Assembly: GCA_016650365.1 (NCBI GenBank) | Contig: JAENVV010000166.1 | Coordinates: 1 to 44,690, forward strand | Length of the DNA stretch: 44,690 nt | Direction: 5' to 3' | Origin: Acidimicrobiia bacterium | GTDB taxonomy: Bacteria > Actinomycetota > Acidimicrobiia > Spongiisociales > JAENVV01 | Shown here: piece by piece, positions 15,944-24,048 of the stretch | How positions within the stretch are numbered: the stretch's first letter is position 1 | Layout of the letters: every line of letters begins with the position of its first letter | Position numbers and translations under genes: made by a program | The notes under the pieces: model-generated | What the model was told of the DNA's origin: nothing | Seen by the model: the letters and a program-made list of their open reading frames with translations, nothing else | Databases searched by the model: none

Positions 15944-16786
15944 CTACGTGACCGCTGCCAGGGCGACGGCCAGCGGCTCTATGTGCTTCACAGACAAGGG
16001 CGCCCGCATACTGAACACAACATGATCGACGCCCGCTTCGGCGCGCACCATGGCCTTGTCCGCTAGCTCATTAGGGTCGGCGTCCGGCGCAAACATCACA
16101 TGGACCGACGTCTCTATTTCGGACGGGTCCCGACCCACCTCGGCGCAATGGGCATAGAGAATCTCCCGTTTGGCCTTCCAAGCGTCGACTTCGATACCGA
16201 GCGCGTCCCACATCGTGGCGTGCCGCGCCACAGTCCGGAGGGTCCGCTTCTCGCCACCACCGCCAATCATGATCGGGACATCGGGTGACTGCGGTCCTTT
16301 GGGTTCACAGCGAGCATCTTTCAACTGATAGAACGCGCCATCAAAGGTGGTCGATTCGTTGGCCAGCAGTGACTTGATGACCGCCACCCCTTCGTCGAAC
16401 CGGTCCATTCGTTCTTTGATCGTGCCCAATTCGAGGCCATAGGCAGCAGACTCGATTTCAAACCACCCGGCTCCCAAGCCAAGATTGAGCCGCCCACCCG
16501 AGACGATGTCAAGGGTGGCAGCCATGTTGGCGGTCACTGCCGGGTGGCGGTAGTGCATACCGTGGACCATGCAACCAACTCGCAGCCGCTTCGTCGCCTG
16601 GGTCAACGCAATGAGGGTCGTCCACCCCTCAAGGCAGGGTCCATTCGGATCCCCATGTATTGGATAGAAATGATCGAAGTTCCACGCCGAATGAAACACC
16701 TCCATCTCATCGGCTGCCTGCCAGATCTCCAACATGTCCGACCAGGTCGTGTGTTGGGGTGGGGTCTTGATGGCGAACTTGACCAT
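15944..16786 (-). CDS. LLM-class F420-dependent oxidoreductase
   Basis: A 280-residue TIM-barrel flavin or F420 enzyme of the luciferase-like monooxygenase superfamily. Family marks are AWNFDHFYPI near 35-44, the segment VTANMAATLDIVSGGRL followed by NLGLGAGW (about 84-108), and IMIGGGGEKRTLR (about 171-183). The short length and these motifs resemble F420-dependent actinobacterial members rather than two-component monooxygenases, though either cofactor is possible. It is last in the cupin-XDH-nitrilase-LLM operon, starting 2 nt after the nitrilase stop. Its role may be reduction or oxygenation of the pathway substrate. Confidence 0.85.
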   Translation of the reverse strand: MVKFAIKTPPQHTTWSDMLEIWQAADEMEVFHSAWNFDHFYPIHGDPNGPCLEGWTTLIALTQATKRLRVGCMVHGMHYRHPAVTANMAATLDIVSGGRLNLGLGAGWFEIESAAYGLELGTIKERMDRFDEGVAVIKSLLANESTTFDGAFYQLKDARCEPKGPQSPDVPIMIGGGGEKRTLRTVARHATMWDALGIEVDAWKAKREILYAHCAEVGRDPSEIETSVHVMFAPDADPNELADKAMVRAEAGVDHVVFSMRAPLSVKHIEPLAVALAAVT

Positions 16787-16788
16787 GG

Positions 16789-17841
16789 CTACTCCTCTTC
16801 TTCTTGCGGTGTGTCCAACGCAAGTAATTCTCCGTAATCGATGGATGCCCGCTCCAATTGCTCACTGGTCGCTTCAAGAAGCAACGGGGCCGGTGCCCGA
16901 TTGACCAGAAGACGAAACACATCAGGCCGGTTGTAATGACCGGCCAGGTCGTGGCGGAGTTTCATCGTGATTCCCGCATCCAGGTCCATGTCTGCATAGA
17001 GAATCAACTCCTCGTTGCCGATTGCCGGGCCGGCCACCACGGTCGTATTCGGGGCAACAATGCACGAGCCGCCGCCAATGTCGTCTCGCATCAAAAACTC
17101 TCGATCCTCATCACGCAAGGGAACCATGTCCCGGATGCGATCATTCACGACGGCCGATGCGCTGATGACCCACGCCTTGGACATCTGGGCGAAAGCCCGC
17201 GCCGCGGTTAGGGAAATATCCGGCATGGGCAGCGCCGGCTTGGGGAAATGATTCGGCCAGGCCATCACATGAATACGGGTGGCGTCAGACGTAAGAGCAA
17301 AAATAGCCAGCGGGTTGGAGTTCTCACCACACATGAGACCGGAGACCGGACCAAACGGACTATCGAACACCCCGAAGGTCTCGGGGCCACCAGGCGCGTG
17401 CACCAAACGCTCTCCGACAGTCGGGACCAGCTTCTGGTGCTTTCCGACATACCCGGTTGTCGGGCTGATGAACACCTGGGTGTTGTACATGGTCCCGAAC
17501 GTCCCTGGCCGCTTCTCACAAACTCCCATGACAACATACGTACCCGCACGGGCGGCCGCCTCCGCAAGTACCTGGATCTCCGGTCCGGGTACTTCAAGCG
17601 AGTTCTTGAACAGTTCCGTTGAGAGTTTGGTAGCGGGCCGGTCGGTGCCCGAGTGAAAATGAAACCAGATCGGATGAGCAGGGATGAACCCCTCCGGGAA
17701 TCCGACGATCTGAGCGCCGCCGGCCCCGGCCTCTTCGATGAGGGAAACCGCTTTTTCCAGCGTGGCCCGTTTATCCAAAAACACCGGAGCGGCTTGGACC
17801 GCCGCCCCCCGCACGATTTGATCAGACACTGGCTCTGGCAT
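16789..17841 (-). CDS. Nitrilase-family carbon-nitrogen hydrolase
   Basis: A 350-residue enzyme with the full Glu-Lys-Cys triad of the nitrilase superfamily: E50 in GFPEGFIP, K137 in GKHQKLVPT and C171 in LMCGENSNPL. The length and the GFIPAHP and CGENSNP signatures are those of true nitrilases (nitrile to acid and ammonia) rather than of omega-amidases, but amide hydrolysis is possible. The start overlaps the Mo-hydroxylase gene by 20 nt, so the two are translationally coupled. In context it probably releases ammonia from a nitrile or amide intermediate. Confidence 0.9.
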   Translation of the reverse strand: MPEPVSDQIVRGAAVQAAPVFLDKRATLEKAVSLIEEAGAGGAQIVGFPEGFIPAHPIWFHFHSGTDRPATKLSTELFKNSLEVPGPEIQVLAEAAARAGTYVVMGVCEKRPGTFGTMYNTQVFISPTTGYVGKHQKLVPTVGERLVHAPGGPETFGVFDSPFGPVSGLMCGENSNPLAIFALTSDATRIHVMAWPNHFPKPALPMPDISLTAARAFAQMSKAWVISASAVVNDRIRDMVPLRDEDREFLMRDDIGGGSCIVAPNTTVVAGPAIGNEELILYADMDLDAGITMKLRHDLAGHYNRPDVFRLLVNRAPAPLLLEATSEQLERASIDYGELLALDTPQEEEE

Positions 17842-20056
17842 CCTGAATTGCCTGCCACACTTTTTGAGGCCGGAGAGGAAGTTGGAGGTCGGTAACCCCC
17901 AGCGGGGCGAGTGCGTCGAGCGCCGCGTTGAGGATGGCCGGGGGAAGGCCGATACAGCCTGCCTCCCCGGAGCCCTTCACACCAAGCGGATTCGAGGGGG
18001 CGGGGTGTTCCAGGCGATCGGACCGAATGGCAGGCAGCGATGTCGAGTCCGGGATGAGGTAGGCGAGCAACGACGTCGTGAGCGGCTGGCCCTCTTCGTC
18101 ATACAGCACCTCTTCCCAGAGCGCCTGACCGAGTCCTTGAGCCATCGACCCGTGCAGTTGGCCCTGGACGATCATCGGATTGAGCACCCGTCCACAATCG
18201 TCAACGGCGACAATATCGAGCACCCGCACCTCGCCTGTTTCGGGAAGCACTTCAACCACCGCCGCATGTACCCCATACGGGAAGGTCTGGGATCCTGGCT
18301 GGAACTTCTCATCGCTTTCCAAAGGCTCATCCCTCGCCAGGTCCCAGAGTGACACCTCACTATCAGGCGAGCCTGCCACCGAGAAGACGCCCTGGTCATA
18401 TCGCAGATCATGCGGAGAAGCTTCCAGGTGTTTGGCGGCGCGCTCTCTAGCCAGCTCCAACACTTTCAGGGCCATCCGATGTACGCCACTGGCACCGATC
18501 TGGGCTGACCGAGACGCAAAGGTTCCCATCCCGGACGGCACCTCGTCGGTGTCACCGGCAATGACCCGGATCTCCTCGATACCGAAGACGTCGCGAGCCA
18601 CCTGTGACCAGACGGTCTTGTGTCCTTGCCCCCCACCGTCGGTGGAACCGGTTCGAATCACGACCTCTTCGGATATCGGATCAACCTCGACGGCTGCATA
18701 CTCCCATGATTCAACCGCTCCGCCCGCTCGCTCGACGAAGGCTCCAAAACCCATACCGAGGAGGGCGTCGCCGGTTGCCAGGCGCTGCTGCTGCTGATCG
18801 CGTATTGCGTCCATGTCAAACATCGACCTGGCCAATTCGATGGCGGCCACATAGTCGCCCGAGTCGTAGATGGCGCCGGCCGCAGTCGTATACGGAAACT
18901 CCCGAACGGCATTCCGGATCCGCACCTCGATCGGATCGAGTCCGGCCGCCTTCGCAAATGCATCGATGCCGCGCTCAATGGTCAGAGCCGCCTCCGGCCT
19001 CCCGGCACCCCGGTATGGGGCGGTCGGCGCCATGTTCGTTACAACGGTTCGAGCATGGATCTCAACCCGCGGGATGTCGTACATGCCGGTGGCCACCAGA
19101 CGCCCGAACGTTGGAACCGCCGAGCCGTCGTGCGGGTATGCTCCGGTCTCAGCCCATAATTCGAACATCGCCCTGGTGAGGCGCCCGTCGGCAGTCCCTT
19201 CCAGAGTGACGACATGACGCTGGGCACGGCCGTGGGTGCCACCGGTGAACTGATCCGGTCGCCGCTGAATCCAAGCCACCGGTCGACTCAGGCGCATGGC
19301 AGCAGCCACCACCACGAGATACTCGGGGAACATCGAGCCCTTCATGCCAAAGGCACCGCCCACATCGGGCACTGTGACTCGCACCCGCTCGATCCCCATG
19401 AACGTGGAGATCTGGCCCTTGAGTTTGTGAGGTGCTTGGTGGCTGCACCACACATGCACGCCCCCGTCTTCCGGAGCCGCCAGGATCGCCTGGGTCTCCA
19501 TCGATACCGGTGCCAACCGCTGGTGATTCACCTCGACGGTCACCGAAATCTCCGCGGGAGGAGCAGGAAGTCCACCTTCGATGAACACTTCCTCGACGAG
19601 GTTGGAATCAGTTCCTTCAAACAGGATCGCCCGGTTCTCGCCTGGCACGAGCTCGACGGGGAGTTCATCGACCTCAACCCAGGCCAGGTCGGCTGCGTCG
19701 GCGGCCTGGCGAGCCGACTCGGCAACAACCACCGCCACCGGGTCGCCAACATATCGAACCCTGGTCCTGGCCAATGGTGGGCGCGTCATGGGTTCGGCAG
19801 CGGGACCGCGGCCGGTGACTCCGGGAATGTCGTTGAGGTCGAGATCTTCGGCGGTGAACACGGCCACCACCCCGGGCGACGAGCGAACCTCATCGAGGTC
19901 GATTTCCTTGATGACCCCATGGGCGCTCGGGCTGCGGACAAACGCGCAGAACAGAGCGTCGGCAGGCACGAGATCGGACACGTACGTTCCGTTCCCGGTG
20001 ATGAGGCGCTCGTCTTCGATTCTACGTGAACTCACGTAGTGGGCTCCCATGTTCAT
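17822..20056 (-). CDS. Molybdenum hydroxylase large subunit (xanthine dehydrogenase/CoxL family)
   Basis: A 744-residue molybdopterin-binding subunit. It shows the small alpha/beta domain first (SSRRIEDERLITGNGTYVSDL), then GGAFGMKG (233-240), PYRGAGRPEA, STDGGGQGHKT, and GVKGSGEAG with E698, the catalytic Glu. Such enzymes hydroxylate N-heterocycles, purines or aldehydes using water. The PYRGAGRPE loop is not the AYxCSFR loop of true CO dehydrogenase. The usual FeS and FAD partner genes are missing here; the neighbours are a cupin (4-nt overlap) and a nitrilase. Either the partners lie elsewhere or the operon has been rearranged. Confidence 0.9.
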   Translation of the reverse strand: MNMGAHYVSSRRIEDERLITGNGTYVSDLVPADALFCAFVRSPSAHGVIKEIDLDEVRSSPGVVAVFTAEDLDLNDIPGVTGRGPAAEPMTRPPLARTRVRYVGDPVAVVVAESARQAADAADLAWVEVDELPVELVPGENRAILFEGTDSNLVEEVFIEGGLPAPPAEISVTVEVNHQRLAPVSMETQAILAAPEDGGVHVWCSHQAPHKLKGQISTFMGIERVRVTVPDVGGAFGMKGSMFPEYLVVVAAAMRLSRPVAWIQRRPDQFTGGTHGRAQRHVVTLEGTADGRLTRAMFELWAETGAYPHDGSAVPTFGRLVATGMYDIPRVEIHARTVVTNMAPTAPYRGAGRPEAALTIERGIDAFAKAAGLDPIEVRIRNAVREFPYTTAAGAIYDSGDYVAAIELARSMFDMDAIRDQQQQRLATGDALLGMGFGAFVERAGGAVESWEYAAVEVDPISEEVVIRTGSTDGGGQGHKTVWSQVARDVFGIEEIRVIAGDTDEVPSGMGTFASRSAQIGASGVHRMALKVLELARERAAKHLEASPHDLRYDQGVFSVAGSPDSEVSLWDLARDEPLESDEKFQPGSQTFPYGVHAAVVEVLPETGEVRVLDIVAVDDCGRVLNPMIVQGQLHGSMAQGLGQALWEEVLYDEEGQPLTTSLLAYLIPDSTSLPAIRSDRLEHPAPSNPLGVKGSGEAGCIGLPPAILNAALDALAPLGVTDLQLPLRPQKVWQAIQDARASV

Positions 20057-20427
20057 ATGTCATCCGGGACGACCCAGACGGTTTCGACCGGAGCCGGCAC
20101 CCATAGTTCGTAGAACCCGAACGGTTCGTCTCCGACCGCCTCAAACCAGTGAACCTCACCATCGCCGGCCGTACAAACATCCCCCGTGGCAAGCTCGTGT
20201 TGCTCGTCGTCCAAATGGAGAATTCCCCGACCCTCGGCTATGAACCAAACGTGTCGGGCCCCGACGTGATAGTGGGCGGCGGCGGTATCTCCTGGTTGAT
20301 AGAGGATGTAGTCGGCCCGCAAGTCGGTGAAACCGAACATCTCCTCGGTAACCAGATCGATCCGTTTTCGACCATCTCGAGTGGAATCGTGGGTGGGAAG
20401 CGCAGAAGCTTTGATAACTGACGGCAT
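20053..20427 (-). CDS. Cupin-domain protein
   Basis: A 124-residue single-domain cupin. The first motif is visible around residues 46-66 (PGDTAAAHYHVGARHVWFI) with candidate metal ligands H52, H54 and H59; the second is around 82-96 (GDVCTAGDGEVHWFE) with H93. The start MPSVIKA at 20427 is preferred, because longer starts run into the operator. Small cupins may be isomerases, dioxygenases or binding proteins; none can be chosen here. It is first in the operon with the Mo hydroxylase (ATGA overlap), nitrilase and LLM enzyme. Confidence 0.8.
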   Translation of the reverse strand: MPSVIKASALPTHDSTRDGRKRIDLVTEEMFGFTDLRADYILYQPGDTAAAHYHVGARHVWFIAEGRGILHLDDEQHELATGDVCTAGDGEVHWFEAVGDEPFGFYELWVPAPVETVWVVPDDI

Positions 20428-20459
20428 ACTCTCGAAGCTACACGGACGAAGATGTTCCT

Positions 20460-20471
20460 GCAATCGATTGC
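20460..20471. promoter_or_regulatory. LacI/GalR-type operator (GCAATCGATTGC), site 3
   Basis: A perfect 12-bp palindrome identical to site 1, with the same flanks (CTGCAATCGATTGCGG). It lies between divergent genes, 33 nt before the cupin start (20427) and 34 nt before the amidohydrolase start (20505), so it can control both. Confidence 0.65.
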
Positions 20472-20504
20472 GGGCGCTTTGTTCGACCGGGTACAGTCGT
20501 ATCC

Positions 20505-21491
20505 ATGATCATTGACGTACATGCCCATTGCATTCCTTCCGAGTTTCGTTCCTGGCTGGAGACGGCCGACCCGTCAACCGGCATCAAGCTGGTTCAAGCC
20601 GAACGTGGCACATCCGTCGAGATGGCGGGGCGAGCGGTCTCCCAGCCACTCCGCCCCGACTTGACCGACCTCGATGCCCGACTGGCCGCCATGGATCGGC
20701 AAGGAGTTGACGTACAGGTACTGGCGGGATGGATCGACCTCACCGCCTATGAGCTGCCAACCGACCAGGCGGTCGCCTACTCCCGCATCCACAACGAGGC
20801 TCTGGCCGGAGAAGCCGCCAGGGCACCGGAACGGTTCCGGACCATCGGAACGATGCCGCTCCAGAACACCGACGCGTCCGTTGATGCGCTCAACTACGCC
20901 ATGGATGAGTTGGGCATGGCAGGCGTGGAGCTGGCCACCACCGTGGACGGGGCCTACATAGACCGCTTAGATCTCGACCCGTTCTGGGCCGCGGCCGAGG
21001 AAAAGGAAGCTTTCGTTCTGCTGCACCCGATGACTCCGCTCACCGGAGTCGACATGAGCAAATACTTCATGGAGAACATGGTCGCCCGACCTGCCGAGTC
21101 CACGATTGCCATGGCCGGCCTCATCTTCTCGGGCGTATTCGAACGATTCCCTGACCTCAAGTTCTGCGTGGTTCATGGCGGCGGGTTCATGCCATACCAG
21201 ATCGGCCGCCTCGACAAAGGTTATGAGATGAAGCCCGGCCTGACCGCCAAGAACATCTCCAAGCCGCCCCGTGCGTACCTTAAGCAGATGTATCTCGACA
21301 CCGTTGTCCACGACGCCGGGGCGTTGCGGTACCTGGTCGAGGTCATGGGCGCCGACCACATCCTGCTGGGAACCGATTACCCGTTCGAGATGGGCGACGA
21401 CGACCCGGTGGCCTTCATCAAATCAGCCGGACTGACTGCCGAGCAGGAAGCGATGATTCTCAGCGGCAACGCCGAGAGGCTCTTCAGCTAG
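20505..21491 (+). CDS. Amidohydrolase-2 family, ACMSD-like
   Basis: A 328-residue TIM-barrel metal enzyme resembling 2-amino-3-carboxymuconate 6-semialdehyde decarboxylase. It shows H6-A-H8 at the N-terminus, LLHPMTPL in the middle, VVHGGGFMPY, RAYLKQMYLDTVVHD, and GTDYPFEMG with the conserved Asp. Members decarboxylate aromatic or ring-cleavage carboxylic acids. It is monocistronic, divergent from the cupin operon and shares its LacI-type operator, so it probably belongs to the same pathway. Its substrate is unknown. Confidence 0.85.
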   Translation: MIIDVHAHCIPSEFRSWLETADPSTGIKLVQAERGTSVEMAGRAVSQPLRPDLTDLDARLAAMDRQGVDVQVLAGWIDLTAYELPTDQAVAYSRIHNEALAGEAARAPERFRTIGTMPLQNTDASVDALNYAMDELGMAGVELATTVDGAYIDRLDLDPFWAAAEEKEAFVLLHPMTPLTGVDMSKYFMENMVARPAESTIAMAGLIFSGVFERFPDLKFCVVHGGGFMPYQIGRLDKGYEMKPGLTAKNISKPPRAYLKQMYLDTVVHDAGALRYLVEVMGADHILLGTDYPFEMGDDDPVAFIKSAGLTAEQEAMILSGNAERLFS

Positions 21492-21524
21492 CTCGGCCCA
21501 CCCTCGCCGATGCAAGGCCAACTC

Positions 21525-22712
21525 CTAGAGCAGTCCTTGCATCAGGTTGGCGATGTGGTCGCCAATGGCGAGAGAGCTGGTGGCAGCCGGGCTGGGGGCG
21601 TTGAGCACATGGATGGCGTTGTCCGTTTTGATCATCGAGAAGTCGTCCTGGAGGCTGCCATCTGGCATGACGATCTGGGCTCGCACGCCGGCGCCTCCGG
21701 GTTCGAGATGTTCGCCGCGGATCTCCGGAACGAGTTTCGTAGCCGTTTTTGCATAGGTCGAACTGCGAGCTGAGCGCCACACCTCCATCGCCCCGGTCTT
21801 CCAATACTTGGCGGCGAGCTTCATAAATCCGCCATAGGCAAACGTGCGAGCCAACTCACCGAATTCGGGGCGAACTCCCCGGTAGTGCTCACGTCCCATC
21901 GCCAGGACGGCGTTGGGACCGACCTCGACCCGACCGTCGACCCGTCGGGTGAAGTGGACCCCCAACCAGGGGAACCGGGGGTCGGGGACCGGATAGATGA
22001 GGCCATTGATGAGCGACGAGGCGGCCTCAGTCAATTGGTAATACTCACCGCGGAAGGGCACTACCCGCCCGGGCGTCTCCAGTCCTGACATGGCGGCCAC
22101 CCGATCGGCGTGCAACCCGGCGCAGGCGATCATCGCCCGTGCCCCGATCGTGCCTCCGGGAGTGTCAATCTCAACCCCGCTCGTACCGGATCGGATCCTC
22201 TCGACGGGTTGACCCAGCTTGATGTCCCCCGACAATTTCTCAGCCAGACGAACTGCCACCGCTTGATAATCGGCGACGCCGGACTCGGGTACGTGAAGGG
22301 CAGCGACACCACCGCAGTGGGGTTCGTACTCCTTGATCTCGTCGGCATCAATCCGGCGTAGTCCCCGGAGGCCGTTGGCGGTCCCACGAGCCAACAATTC
22401 TTCCATGGCCGGGATCTGGCTTGGGTCGGTGGCAACAACCAGCTTGCCAGAGCGCTTGAATGGCAGGCCCTCGGTCTCGCAGAACTCGACCATGGCTCGC
22501 TGGCCCCGCACACACAGATCAGCTTTGAGCGATCCTGGCTTGTAGTACAACCCCGAGTGCAAGACCCCGCTGTTGTGACCGGTCTGGTGGAACCCGATGG
22601 TCGGTTCCTTGTCAATCACGACAACCGAGGCACCTGGAAAACGTTTGGTGACGGCGCTCGCCGACGCCAGGCCTACTATCCCCGCCCCAATTACCGCTAC
22701 GTCATACTTCAC
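21525..22712 (-). CDS. lhgO: L-2-hydroxyglutarate oxidase-like FAD enzyme
   Basis: A 395-residue member of the DAO/LhgO flavoprotein family. The N-terminal Rossmann motif is VIGAGIVGLASA (residues 7-18), followed by VVVIDKEPTIGFHQTGHNSGVLHSG, very typical of L-2-hydroxyglutarate oxidases, and KSLKADLCVRG-like sequence. LhgO oxidises L-2-hydroxyglutarate to 2-oxoglutarate, passing electrons to oxygen or quinone. In this cluster it could link a C5 dicarboxylate breakdown product to the TCA cycle. It is divergent from the second M24 gene with a LacI-type operator between them. The symbol is by homology; a related 2-hydroxyacid remains possible. Confidence 0.8.
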   Translation of the reverse strand: MKYDVAVIGAGIVGLASASAVTKRFPGASVVVIDKEPTIGFHQTGHNSGVLHSGLYYKPGSLKADLCVRGQRAMVEFCETEGLPFKRSGKLVVATDPSQIPAMEELLARGTANGLRGLRRIDADEIKEYEPHCGGVAALHVPESGVADYQAVAVRLAEKLSGDIKLGQPVERIRSGTSGVEIDTPGGTIGARAMIACAGLHADRVAAMSGLETPGRVVPFRGEYYQLTEAASSLINGLIYPVPDPRFPWLGVHFTRRVDGRVEVGPNAVLAMGREHYRGVRPEFGELARTFAYGGFMKLAAKYWKTGAMEVWRSARSSTYAKTATKLVPEIRGEHLEPGGAGVRAQIVMPDGSLQDDFSMIKTDNAIHVLNAPSPAATSSLAIGDHIANLMQGLL

Positions 22713-22759
22713 TTACTACCACCCGGCCGACTCATACCCTCTCCAGATTCGCTAACCTT

Positions 22760-22775
22760 ATGCAAACGATTGCAT
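22760..22775. promoter_or_regulatory. LacI/GalR-type operator, site 4 (ATGCAAACGATTGCAT)
   Basis: A 16-bp palindrome with only the pair flanking the central CG asymmetric (ATGCAA-ACGA-TTGCAT). It lies 20-35 nt before the second M24 gene and about 50 nt before the divergent lhgO-like gene. The outer arms match sites 1 and 3 and the AAnCGnTT centre is kept. Confidence 0.6.
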
Positions 22776-22794
22776 CCTACCTGGAGAAACACTC

Positions 22795-24048
22795 ATGGGA
22801 GACTTCCCGGTCGCAACAACCCCCGCCCCCGGAACCATGTCGGTCGACTGGGAAGAGCGCGTCAACTGGGAACGGCTTCGTTCCTATCGATTGGCCCGCG
22901 TCCGCGAGCAACTCGACGCTCACAACCTCGGCGCTCTATTGCTGTTCGAGACGTCGAATATCCGCTACACCACCAGCACGACCATCGGCTATTGGGCGTT
23001 CAACAAGGGCGAGCGGTGGGCTCTGGTCACCCGCGAAGGTCAGCCAAAGATCTGGGACTTTGGATCGGCGGCCAAGGCTCACCGACTTCAGTTGCCGTCC
23101 CTCTATGACAAAACTAATTCTCTGGCTGGAAACACCGGCCTTCAGGGAGCTATCGGCCCCAACAGCGGCCTCCATGAACGGGCCGCCGAGGAGATCGCCG
23201 CCGCCCTTCGGGAAGCCGGAGTAGAAGGCGAACCACTCGGTGTCGACATGGCAGAAACCGGCGTATTCATGGCATTGCAGGCGGAAGGTCTCAACGTTAC
23301 CGACGGCCAGCAGGCCATGATGATGGCCAGGGAGATCAAGAACCAGGACGAGATCATGCTGCTCACGCAAGCATGCGCGATGGTCGACGGCGTCTACCAG
23401 GACATCTTCGAGTTCCTCAAACCCGGGGTCCGGGAATCCGACGTCGTCGCCCTCGCTCACGGCCGCCTATTCGAGATGGGATCAGAGTTCGTCGAAGCCA
23501 TTAACTCGATCGCCGGCGAACGATGCAGCCCGCATCCGCATGTTTTCTCGGATCGGCTCATCCGTCCAGGCGACCAGGCGTACTTCGACATCATCCACGT
23601 CTACAACGGCTACCGGACGTGTTATTACCGGACGTTCGCAGTTGGTCGCGCCAGCCAGGCCCATCGAGACGCCTTCAAGCAGTCGCGCGAATGGATGGAC
23701 GCGGCGATCGATCAGGTCCAGGTAGGTAAAACCACCGCCGACATTGCCAGGGTCTGGCCGGAAGCCACCGAGTTCGGTTTCGAGGACGAGATGGACGCCT
23801 TTGGCCTTCAGTTCGGACACGGCGTCGGGGTGGGATTGCATGAGCGCCCCATCGTGAGTCGCCTGAACTCGCTCGACGACCCGGTCGAAATCAAAGAAGG
23901 CATGGTCTTCGCTCTGGAAACCTATGCTCCGGCCAAGGACGGACGATCGGCGGCCCGGATCGAAGAAGAAATCGTCGTAACGGCCGACGGTCCGCGCATC
24001 ATTACGCTGTTCCCATGCGAAGAGCTCATGGTCGCCAATGAGTACTAG
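22795..24048 (+). CDS. M24-family (Xaa-Pro peptidase-like) protein with Cys at a metal-ligand position
   Basis: A 417-residue pita-bread-fold protein. Four of the five M24 metal ligands are present: D265 (PGDQAYFDII), H342 (FGHGVGVGLHERP), E375 (FALETYAP) and E390 (ARIEEEIV). The second Asp, expected 11 residues after the first, is C276 in GYRTCYYRTF. It may be a one-metal enzyme or a non-peptidase lyase or hydrolase of the type seen in DMSP lyase DddP, which shares this fold. A GGAG site precedes the ATG. Its stop overlaps the E1-alpha start by 11 nt, so it is coupled to the dehydrogenase genes and probably feeds them a substrate. Confidence 0.75.
   Translation: MGDFPVATTPAPGTMSVDWEERVNWERLRSYRLARVREQLDAHNLGALLLFETSNIRYTTSTTIGYWAFNKGERWALVTREGQPKIWDFGSAAKAHRLQLPSLYDKTNSLAGNTGLQGAIGPNSGLHERAAEEIAAALREAGVEGEPLGVDMAETGVFMALQAEGLNVTDGQQAMMMAREIKNQDEIMLLTQACAMVDGVYQDIFEFLKPGVRESDVVALAHGRLFEMGSEFVEAINSIAGERCSPHPHVFSDRLIRPGDQAYFDIIHVYNGYRTCYYRTFAVGRASQAHRDAFKQSREWMDAAIDQVQVGKTTADIARVWPEATEFGFEDEMDAFGLQFGHGVGVGLHERPIVSRLNSLDDPVEIKEGMVFALETYAPAKDGRSAARIEEEIVVTADGPRIITLFPCEELMVANEY

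Noticed and set aside
17822-20056. Aerobic CO dehydrogenase large subunit (CoxL)
   Set aside because: The active-site loop reads PYRGAGRPE, not the AYxCSFR signature of form I CoxL, and coxM/coxS are absent.
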